A stretch of 7,633 nt of DNA from an uncultured Caulobacter sp. (GTDB taxonomy: Bacteria; Pseudomonadota; Alphaproteobacteria; Caulobacterales; Caulobacteraceae). Below are positions 1-5,441 of this stretch, one piece after another (positions within the stretch are counted from its first letter, which is position 1; each line of letters starts with the position of its first letter). Made by a program: the position numbers and the translations under genes. The stretch covers positions 1 through 7,633 of the forward strand of contig CALALX010000040.1 of the NCBI GenBank assembly GCA_937925635.1, read 5' to 3'. The notes beneath the pieces were generated by a model. That model worked only from the letters and a program-made list of their open reading frames with translations. It was not told where the DNA came from and ran no database searches.

Positions 1-287
1 TCGATCGGCTCGGGGATAGAGATGCCACCGACCGCCTTCGCAATCGCTGCATCAACGTCAGGGAGATCGGCCTTGTCCGCCTTTGACCCGATCGCCTCCA
101 CAAGCGCGCTCGGGTCAAACGGCTCGGGCATCTCACGCGCCTCGACCGCAGCAAGGCGTGCCGCAAGCGCGTCGTTGGCGCCGCGAAGCCGCTCATTCTC
201 GGCCATTACCGGGGCCATCGCCTTCGCGATCAGCGCCTGAGTGCCGGCCAGCATCGCTTCCGCGAGCCGGTCAACATCAAGAGACAT
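1..287 (-). CDS. 5' part of a coiled-coil phage structural protein (partial, runs off left edge)
   Basis: The frame is open from an ATG at 287 to the left window edge, giving 95 complete codons and no stop, so the C-terminus is missing. A strong Shine-Dalgarno (GGAGG, six bases before the ATG) fixes the start. The ATG lies 11 bases inside the end of the portal gene, which suggests translational coupling. The product begins MSLDVDRLAEAMLAGTQ. Residues 8-50 are Ala/Glu/Leu-rich and look like one long helix or coiled coil (AENERLRG, ALAARLAAVEARE). A more polar, Pro-containing stretch follows, with Asp/Lys/Ala-rich SKADKADLPDVDAAIAKAV. I do not recognise the family. A coiled-coil N-terminus next to portal and spike-base genes would suit a fibre, stalk or scaffold-like protein, but that is inference. 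Codon use matches the neighbouring genes. Confidence 0.75.
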   Translation of the reverse strand, partial: MSLDVDRLAEAMLAGTQALIAKAMAPVMAENERLRGANDALAARLAAVEAREMPEPFDPSALVEAIGSKADKADLPDVDAAIAKAVGGISIPEPI

Positions 288-1632
288 GCAGCGCCTCCGC
301 ATACTTGAACCGGATCGCTGCGATGGCGCGTTCGGTGTCGTCAGGCTCTGGCGCGGGCAACGCGGGCGGCGGCTCAGGCTGGCTGATCTGCTCGCCAAGC
401 GCGGCGCGGCTCGCCAGGTCCTCGAGCGACCAGTTCTGCTCCTGCATGAAAGGCGCATCGCCGCCCTTTGCAGGCGGCAGCGCAAATTTGCGGCGCGCCT
501 CGTTCGGGGCCATCACACCCGCGCCCACCAGCGTCTTGGCGACCTCGGCCAGCGCCGCGCCGTCCATCCGCAGCAGATCGTCAAGATCGAACTCGGCGCC
601 CTTCGGAGCCTTGATCTCCAAGCCCTCGTCGAGAAGCGCCTCGATCTGCTCGATGTGAATCTGCAGGCACTGCGAGTAGTAGACCTCGCGCAGCGTCTGC
701 GCGTTGTTGTTCAGCGGGGCCTGCCCGACGCCGACCAGGTAGGCCGGCACGCCGAAGCAGCCGCAAATGGTCTCTGCCGACCACTTCAATTGCTCGATCA
801 GCTGCGCGTCGACGCTGCTCATCATCATCGGAGCATAGCTCAGGCCGTCGCCCAGGACCGCGATCTTGCCCGTGTTCTGCCCGGAGAACTCAGCTTCCCA
901 ATACGCCTTCAACCGTTCGGCCGTCGCCTGCTCGATCTCGCCCGGTGCGGTCAGGACGCCGCTCGGCCGCGCGCCGTTGCCGAAGAACTGCGCCGAGCTG
1001 TTCTGGATGCGCTGCGCCTGCGTCGCCGCGAGCCCGGCCGCGTAGATGGGCGAGAGCCCGACCAGCGGGTGAAACAGCGCGTTCATCCGGTCGTGGATGA
1101 TCTCCCGCGCGGGCACGACGATCTGCGTCTGCTGGATATCGGCCAGATGGTCCTGCGAAAGCTCGTAGAACACGTCGCCGTTTTCGGAGACCAGCACCTT
1201 CACCCGGCTCGGGTTCAGCACGTAGAGGCCCACCACGACGCCGCGCGCGTCCCTCACCTTGAGCACGTAGGCGTTGCCGAACGCGAGCTTGCTCATCATC
1301 CACGACGCGATGAACTCGATCCGCGTCTGGAAGTGGTTCGGTTTCCTGAGCACCGGCGAGTATGCCGGGCTCTCGGTCTCGACCCAGATCGCGGCGGCCT
1401 TGTCGAGCTCGACCAACCGCAGTCGCAGCTTGGCGATGTCCGTCGCGATCCGGCTGATGCACGAGAACACGGTCGGGTTCGCCAGAACGTCGGCCTGCCG
1501 CACCTCGATGTTGCGCTGCCAATTCCCCGGTGCCGCCTCGCTGATGACCCTCCACCAGCCGCCCGACGACGGAACAGGCGACAGCGCCTTTTCCTCGCGC
1601 GTCCGGGTGATGGTCAGGCCGAAAAGGCGCAT
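277..1632 (-). CDS. HK97-family phage portal protein
   Basis: A 451-residue protein of usual length for the HK97-type portal family (PF04860). Twelve copies form the ring at one capsid vertex through which the terminase pumps DNA and to which the tail attaches. Family features are clear. The N-terminal region has NPTVFSCISRIATDIAKL (about residues 52-69), where portals usually read 'v.acv..ia..ia.lpl'. The core has LRKPNHFQTRIEFIASWM followed by FGNAYVLKVRDARG (95-131). QRIQNSSAQFFGNGARPSGV lies at 207-226 and VPAYLVGVGQ at 295-304. The C-terminal part has the typical NEARRKFALPPAKGGDAPFM (377-396), then a Pro-rich tail. The ATG overlaps the spike-base stop by one base (TGATG). No clear Shine-Dalgarno precedes it, so coupled translation is likely. 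Its position downstream of the capsid gene is unusual, because portals normally follow the large terminase directly. Confidence 0.95.
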   Translation of the reverse strand: MRLFGLTITRTREEKALSPVPSSGGWWRVISEAAPGNWQRNIEVRQADVLANPTVFSCISRIATDIAKLRLRLVELDKAAAIWVETESPAYSPVLRKPNHFQTRIEFIASWMMSKLAFGNAYVLKVRDARGVVVGLYVLNPSRVKVLVSENGDVFYELSQDHLADIQQTQIVVPAREIIHDRMNALFHPLVGLSPIYAAGLAATQAQRIQNSSAQFFGNGARPSGVLTAPGEIEQATAERLKAYWEAEFSGQNTGKIAVLGDGLSYAPMMMSSVDAQLIEQLKWSAETICGCFGVPAYLVGVGQAPLNNNAQTLREVYYSQCLQIHIEQIEALLDEGLEIKAPKGAEFDLDDLLRMDGAALAEVAKTLVGAGVMAPNEARRKFALPPAKGGDAPFMQEQNWSLEDLASRAALGEQISQPEPPPALPAPEPDDTERAIAAIRFKYAEALHVS

Positions 1633-1895
1633 CAGTAGGCCGCCACGATCCCGGTCGCTGTCGTGCCGGTCGCCCGGACACGCCGAAACCGTCCGGGCAG
1701 CCAGCCGCCCGGAACCAGGGCGACCGTAACGGCGTCAGTGTCGTGCGCGCCGATCACGCTCGCACTACCCGCGACAAGGCACGTCAGCGCGCCGCACTCC
1801 CGCTCCGGGAGGTCGGAGCCATCGGACGGCGTGACGCTACGGAACTGCCCCGGAGGCGATCCCGACTGCGGGTTGCGCGGAACCTTCAGAGCCAT
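1632..1895 (-). CDS. Spike base protein, RCAP_Rcc01079-like
   Basis: An 87-residue protein. The pattern FRSVTPSDGSDLPERECGAL (18-37), a hydrophobic beta-rich middle (DAVTVALVPGGWLPGRF, 54-70) and the ending RRVRATGTTATGIVAAY match my recollection of the short spike base proteins named after R. capsulatus Rcc01079. In the R. capsulatus gene transfer agent, a protein of that family is part of the head spikes that help particles bind capsular polysaccharide. The ATG at 1895 has an excellent Shine-Dalgarno (GGAAGGA, six bases upstream). A longer reading to 1928 lacks such a site and is less likely. The start lies 59 bases inside the end of the glycosyltransferase-like gene, and the stop overlaps the portal ATG by one base. 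The recognition is from memory of the C-terminal motif. The role here is inferred from the family, and a decoration or other small head protein remains possible. Confidence 0.75.
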   Translation of the reverse strand: MALKVPRNPQSGSPPGQFRSVTPSDGSDLPERECGALTCLVAGSASVIGAHDTDAVTVALVPGGWLPGRFRRVRATGTTATGIVAAY

Positions 1896-2793
1896 CGTGC
1901 ATCCTTCCGCACCAGATGATTTCGGCAAAGCCGTGCATTCGGGCCGCAGCCTCGGCCTCGCGCTCGTCAGAGACGGTCTCGCGGATCGGGCCGGGCCAAT
2001 GCGCCGCCGCCTCGGGCAGCGCGATCACCGCGTCAGTCGGGCCTGCCGCCGCAACGTCTCGCCACAGCGTCGGGCCCGCGCTCAGGATCAGGCATCGCCC
2101 GCCCTCATCGCCGCGGTAGTGATCCGTCACCCAGCCGCTCAGTCCGACCAGGCCCCAAGGCTTCGGCTGGCCGGGAAAGAACATGACGCGCAAATCGTCG
2201 TTGTAGCGGCTGCCCCACCACGCGACGCCATCGGCCGCCGTCCACGTCGCCTCGCCCCAACCCAGGACATGGCTTAGCCAGCTCTGATCCGAGCCAAGAA
2301 ACCGCGCCCCCGCGACGATCGCCTCGGCCTCGCTGAAACGCTCGTATACCTGCGGCCTCGCCCCGGCCGTCAGCATCTGCATCGACCCGTTGTAGGGCCG
2401 CGCCGCATTTGTGCCCGCGTAGAGCACCACGTCCTCGGGCCGGTCCAGTAGCGAATCGAGCGAGCCCGCGATGACGCAATCCACGTCCATCGAGACGATC
2501 CGCTCGCCGCCGAACACCTCGGCCGCGTCGCGACGCCAGAGCGCCAGCCGGCGGAAGCAGTTGGGCAGCGGGCCGCTCCACGTCGGCGTTTCGATGCCCA
2601 CGAAGTCCCCAGGCGGTGCTATGATCTCCACGCTGGGGTCGATGCCCAATGGCGTGTCGGTCACGCAGGCGAGAGTGTGGGGTAAGGTCAGGTGACGACG
2701 CACTTGCGCCGCGAAGATGTTAACGTGTCCGGCCGTGTAGGCGGTCCTGCCGCCGGGTTGTGACCACAACCAACAGAGGATGCGCAGGGTCAA
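1837..2793 (-). CDS. Glycosyltransferase-like protein with an extra C-terminal segment
   Basis: A 318-residue protein of the nucleotide-sugar glycosyltransferase type (GT-A-like fold, inferred). The N-terminus RILCWLWSQPGGRTAYTAGH begins the first beta strand. VRRHLTLPHTLACVTDTP (31-48) follows, and the sugar-nucleotide/metal motif lies in ERIVSMDVDCVIAGSLDSLL (97-116), with DVD at 103-105 as the DXD. Acceptor-side motifs include RPYNGSMQML (132-141), GSDQSWLSHVLG (167-178) and FFPGQPKPWG (205-214). The transferase part seems to end near WVTDHYR (221-227). About 90 further residues start RCLILSAGPTLW and look like a separate Rossmann-type beginning. The only reasonable start is TTG at 2793, which overlaps the upstream stop as TTGA. 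A weak AGGCGG lies seven bases before it. An extended reading to 3204 is a shadow of the upstream genes. The donor sugar and acceptor cannot be read from the sequence. Confidence 0.85.
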   Translation of the reverse strand: MTLRILCWLWSQPGGRTAYTAGHVNIFAAQVRRHLTLPHTLACVTDTPLGIDPSVEIIAPPGDFVGIETPTWSGPLPNCFRRLALWRRDAAEVFGGERIVSMDVDCVIAGSLDSLLDRPEDVVLYAGTNAARPYNGSMQMLTAGARPQVYERFSEAEAIVAGARFLGSDQSWLSHVLGWGEATWTAADGVAWWGSRYNDDLRVMFFPGQPKPWGLVGLSGWVTDHYRGDEGGRCLILSAGPTLWRDVAAAGPTDAVIALPEAAAHWPGPIRETVSDEREAEAAARMHGFAEIIWCGRMHDGSEGSAQPAVGIASGAVP

Positions 2794-3095
2794 GGCTGAC
2801 CGCCTAGCGCCTCGACCATCCCGCGCAACTCGACCATGCGCGCATTCATCGCTTTTCCATAGGAGAACCCGGCCCACGCCAGATCCTGAAACAGCCGCCG
2901 CTGCGGCTCTGGCAGCGCCTCGGCCTGCCGGTGAATCTCGCGCATCGTCTCGCAGATCGTCAGCCGCCCCGACCGATGCTGCGGGTTGATCTGGTATTTC
3001 CGCTGCGGACGCATGGCGAACGTCGCCTCGGCGAAGGTCATGCCCGCAGGCACGTCGCCCAGGTTGGTGACCATACGCTCGCTCGCGTGAGCCAT
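2790..3095 (-). CDS. Unknown 101-residue phage protein of the head module
   Basis: A small soluble protein with no signal peptide or membrane segment. The N-terminal half (MAHASERMVTNLGDVPAG, then TFAMRPQRKYQINPQ) is polar and probably mixed beta/loop. From about residue 45 it looks helical, with RLTICETMREIHRQAEALPE, then RLFQDLAWAGFSYGKAMNA and RMVELRGMVEALGG. I do not recognise the family. The ATG at 3095 starts two bases after the stop of the 97-residue gene, and the Shine-Dalgarno is poor, so coupled translation is likely. A longer reading to 3152 would lie inside the upstream gene and adds a low-quality Arg/Gly-rich stretch. Its last codons overlap the glycosyltransferase-like TTG start by four bases. 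Sitting between capsid and portal, it could be a head-completion or connector-type protein, but nothing in its sequence shows that. Confidence 0.75.
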   Translation of the reverse strand: MAHASERMVTNLGDVPAGMTFAEATFAMRPQRKYQINPQHRSGRLTICETMREIHRQAEALPEPQRRLFQDLAWAGFSYGKAMNARMVELRGMVEALGGQP

Positions 3096-3097
3096 GC

Positions 3098-3391
3098 TCA
3101 GGAGGCCGCCTCGGCTTCCTCGATCCGCTTCGCCAGCGTCGCGTCGCTCCACCGCTTGTCCAGCGTGAGCCCGACCGACTTCGCGCGCTCGAGCAGCGCG
3201 TCACGCGGCGTCACGACGAGACCGGCAGGCGGCGGCGGCACGACGGCAGGCTCGCGCTCGGCATAGCGAACCGCACGGCCAAGAGCGATCAGCACCTTCG
3301 CATCGCGCGCGCCGATATCGAAAACGTCGCCGGCGCGGATCGCCCGCGTGCTGTAACGGAACGACTTGATCGCGGTCAGCCGTTTCTTCAT
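3098..3391 (-). CDS. Small phage head protein with a HeH/SAP-like C-terminal segment
   Basis: A 97-residue protein. The first 45 residues (MKKRLTAIKSFRYSTRAIRA, then GDVFDIGARDAKVLIALGRA) look like a small beta-barrel followed by a helix, a pattern common in short uncharacterised phage proteins beside the capsid gene. A Pro-rich linker (VVPPPPAG, about 50-57) leads to a C-terminal helical segment, ALLERAKSVGLTLDKRWSDA then LAKRIEEAE. This resembles the small HeH/LEM- or SAP-like fold, in which 'A..lGi..d.Rws...L...I' is typical. The ATG at 3391 has a good Shine-Dalgarno (GGAAGGA, eight bases upstream). The gene follows the major capsid gene after 54 bases containing a hairpin. A head-completion or capsid-associated role is suggested by position only. 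Confidence 0.8.
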   Translation of the reverse strand: MKKRLTAIKSFRYSTRAIRAGDVFDIGARDAKVLIALGRAVRYAEREPAVVPPPPAGLVVTPRDALLERAKSVGLTLDKRWSDATLAKRIEEAEAAS

Positions 3392-3416
3392 CGCGCGTAT
3401 CCTTCCGCGTGGTGGA

Positions 3417-3438
3417 CGGGGCGGCCGAAACCGCCCCG
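3417..3438 (-). terminator. GC-rich hairpin behind the major capsid gene
   Basis: On the minus strand, CGGGGCGG and CCGCCCCG form an eight-base-pair perfect stem around a six-base TTTCGG loop. It lies 8 bases past the stop of the protease-capsid gene and 25 bases before the next ATG. There is no T-run after the stem (GTCCACCACG follows), so it is not a classical intrinsic terminator. It could be a partial terminator or an mRNA-stabilising 3' hairpin that sets capsid message apart from downstream messages. The hairpin is directly visible; its function is inference. Confidence 0.5.
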
Positions 3439-3445
3439 CTCAGGA

Positions 3446-4828
3446 TCAGGAGGCGCCGATGCCCCAGGTCACGCCGGTGATCAGCGCGACCGCGGTCGGG
3501 CGGCGACGCATCCAGTTGACGGTGCGCTCGGCCAGGAAACCGACCGAGTTCGTCTGCCAGAGCGAGACGAGATCGGTCGCCACCGGCGTCGCCGACACGG
3601 TGTCGTTGGTCGGGTTGTCCATCATCTGAAGCGACGCCTCGGTGGAGATGTCGATCGTCACGCCGCCCTCGTCGCCGACGTAGATGTCCGCGGCGTTGAT
3701 CAGCGCGACATACTCGCCGACATACTGCGAGGTGATGACCGGCAGGCCGAAGAAGACGCCGCCGTTCATCGTCAGGCCCGGATACTCCTTCTGGCCGAGG
3801 GCGTTCTTCAGCCCGGACAGATAGAGCGCCGTCAGCGCCGACATGACCCACACGCCGGAGCTGAGGTCGTTGTTCGCGGCGATGAACTTGCCGATGGCCG
3901 CCTGCGCGTCGGCGTCGATCGCGTCGATGTCCTGACCGCCCGAGGCGAACGCATTGCCGCTCAGGCCGTTGGTGATCGACGCCGGGGAGACGCCCGCCGA
4001 GCCCGAGTTGGTCGGGTCGATGAACGACTGGTCCTGCCGCTTGGCGATGGCGTTCACCAGGCTGTCGCGGATCAGCGCCTCGCCCGAGGGCGAACTGTCG
4101 CGAAGCTGCTCCATGGTCGCCACGGAGATCGTCGCCACCTTCAGCGGCGCCATCTCGGTGCGGATCCAGCTCGCCTTGGTCAGCGGCTTGGGCTTGCCCT
4201 CGCCGACCCAGTAGGCCGCGCTCTCGGTCGCCTCGGTGATCAGCGGGACGCGGAACGGGATGCGGGTCACGCCCGGAATGCCGTTCTGCCCGAACCGGCC
4301 GAGGATCGTGCGGGGGCGCAGGTACTCGACGAAATCAGCCCAGCCGCCCTCGTTGCCGATCAGCGCCGCGTCGGTCGTGGTGTTCGACGCGATCACCGCC
4401 GCCTTGACCGCCGTGACCATCTTCGGGTCACGCTCGCCGTACAGCTCGGTCGCGATCGCCACCGGGTCGCGGTGCGACTTGTGGGCGATGCCGAGGCACT
4501 TCGCGAAGCGCGCGAAGCGGATGCCCGCCTCGGGCTCGGGCGCCTTCACCGACACGGGAGCGCGACCATCGGCCCCGGCCACGTTGCGCGGGTCGGCCCG
4601 GACGTCCTTCGCGGTCTCGACCGCCGCCTTCTGCAGCACCTTCAGCCGCTTGATGTGGCCGTCGATCTGCTCGATCTCGGTCTCGAGAGCGTCGAACGCT
4701 TCCTGATCCGCCGAATCCAGGGTCTCGCCCTCGTTCGACTTCGCCATGATCTCGGCCATGTCGGCCGACTTCTGCTCGCGGGTCGACTGCCACTCGGCAA
4801 TCTGATCCGCCGTGGATTTCTTCGCCAT
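3446..4828 (-). other. Nested reading: capsid-only protein from internal start
   Basis: Within the protease-capsid gene, codon 200 is an ATG (4828) reading MAKKSTADQIAEWQSTREQK, the natural beginning of an HK97 capsid precursor with its delta domain. From here the frame yields 460 residues without any protease sequence. The spot falls exactly at the end of the low-complexity linker and carries its own strong ribosome-binding site. The second product would supply capsid subunits in excess over protease. The start signal is seen; its use in vivo is inferred. Confidence 0.6.
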
Positions 4829-5425
4829 CGTCTGTCCTTTCGTGACGACAGGTTTCTTTCGGTCGCCAGACGCGGCGGGGGTGGCCTTCGCCTCGGAGCG
4901 GCCAGACGCGGCCCTCTGCTCGGAGACGATGGATTTCTGTTCGGTCAGGACGCCGCGAGCCTCGCGGTCGATCGCCTTGACCGTGTGAATGATCGCCCGC
5001 GCGTTCGCGGGGACGCTCACGGTGCTGAGCTCGACGATCTCGACCTCGTCGAAGTCGATACCGCCGTCCTGGCGGTGCGCATGCTTCATCGAGCGGAAGC
5101 CGATGCTGACCGCACGCACGAGCCCGTGCTTCAGCTCGCCCCAAGCCGTGTCGACGCGGTCCTTCAGCGGGCCGGGCTCGTCGATAACGGGGATTTCCGC
5201 CTCGAACTCGATGCCCTTGGCGGTCGGCTTCTTGAACGTCACGCGCCCGATCGGCCGGTCGCTGTCATGCTGATGCAGCAGAACGAGAGGGTTCGCGAAC
5301 TTCGCGCCCAGCGGGTTGATCGTGTCGAGCATGCGGTCCGGTTCGGGAGTCGTCGCCCAGCCAGAAAACACACGCTTGCTGTCATCGAGGCTCTTAACCT
5401 CGATGAGCGAATACGCTCGGTTCAT
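3446..5425 (-). CDS. HK97-type prohead protease fused to HK97-fold major capsid protein
   Basis: A 659-residue fusion. Residues 1-150 are a prohead protease (peptidase S78, PF04586), with FSGWATTPEPDRMLDTINP, LVLLHQHDSDRPIGRV (probable catalytic His 51 or 53), HGLVRAVSIGF (catalytic Ser 107) and VELSTVSVPANARA. Residues 153-199 form a polar Ala/Ser/Lys linker. Residues 203-275 are Glu/Gln/Lys-rich helices resembling the HK97 delta domain, which scaffolds assembly and is then cut off. Residues 300-659 are the HK97-fold shell (PF05065), with FVEYLRPRTILGRFG, RIPFRVPLITEATESAAYWV, NGGVFFGLPVITSQYV and the typical ending ERTVNWMRRRPTAVALIT. The protease matures the prohead by cutting delta domains, and capsid subunits build the shell. 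The ATG at 5425 has GAAAGGA six bases upstream and lies 16 bases after the large terminase stop. An internal ATG at codon 200 has the same signal. The frame is unbroken, so this is a true fusion. Confidence 0.95.
   Translation of the reverse strand: MNRAYSLIEVKSLDDSKRVFSGWATTPEPDRMLDTINPLGAKFANPLVLLHQHDSDRPIGRVTFKKPTAKGIEFEAEIPVIDEPGPLKDRVDTAWGELKHGLVRAVSIGFRSMKHAHRQDGGIDFDEVEIVELSTVSVPANARAIIHTVKAIDREARGVLTEQKSIVSEQRAASGRSEAKATPAASGDRKKPVVTKGQTMAKKSTADQIAEWQSTREQKSADMAEIMAKSNEGETLDSADQEAFDALETEIEQIDGHIKRLKVLQKAAVETAKDVRADPRNVAGADGRAPVSVKAPEPEAGIRFARFAKCLGIAHKSHRDPVAIATELYGERDPKMVTAVKAAVIASNTTTDAALIGNEGGWADFVEYLRPRTILGRFGQNGIPGVTRIPFRVPLITEATESAAYWVGEGKPKPLTKASWIRTEMAPLKVATISVATMEQLRDSSPSGEALIRDSLVNAIAKRQDQSFIDPTNSGSAGVSPASITNGLSGNAFASGGQDIDAIDADAQAAIGKFIAANNDLSSGVWVMSALTALYLSGLKNALGQKEYPGLTMNGGVFFGLPVITSQYVGEYVALINAADIYVGDEGGVTIDISTEASLQMMDNPTNDTVSATPVATDLVSLWQTNSVGFLAERTVNWMRRRPTAVALITGVTWGIGAS
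4829..4842 (-). promoter_or_regulatory. Internal ribosome-binding site for capsid-only product
   Basis: The minus strand reads CGAAAGGA-CAGACG-ATG. The octamer and the six-base spacer match the site in front of the full-length fusion gene (CGAAAGGA-TACCCT-ATG, ending at 5425). Finding the same strong site in frame at the domain boundary is unlikely to be chance and marks a probable second translation start. Confidence 0.65.
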
Positions 5426-5439
5426 AGGGTATCCTTTCG
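5426..5439 (-). promoter_or_regulatory. Ribosome-binding site of the protease-capsid fusion gene
   Basis: CGAAAGGA followed by a six-base spacer and the ATG at 5425. It fills most of the 16-base gap behind the large terminase stop at 5442 and fixes the start of the fusion. It serves as the reference for the matching internal site at 4829-4842. Confidence 0.75.
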
Positions 5440-5441
5440 GC

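Noticed and set aside
241..1638. Long plus-strand open frame (465 codons) opposite the portal gene
   Set aside because: Very rich in Arg, Leu, Asp and His with no recognisable motif. It is the mirror of a GC-rich real gene on the other strand.
1896..1928. Longer start for the spike-base gene
   Set aside because: The added 11 residues have no family look, and ATG 1895 has an almost ideal Shine-Dalgarno at correct spacing.
1663..2277. Plus-strand open frame opposite the spike-base and glycosyltransferase-like genes
   Set aside because: Spans two overlapping minus-strand genes with clear motifs; its own product is Arg/Pro-rich with no family features.
2794..3204. N-terminal extension of the glycosyltransferase-like gene up to 3204
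   Set aside because: The extension is Arg/Ser-rich and overlaps two other genes. Family-like sequence begins at RILCWLW, directly after the TTG at 2793.
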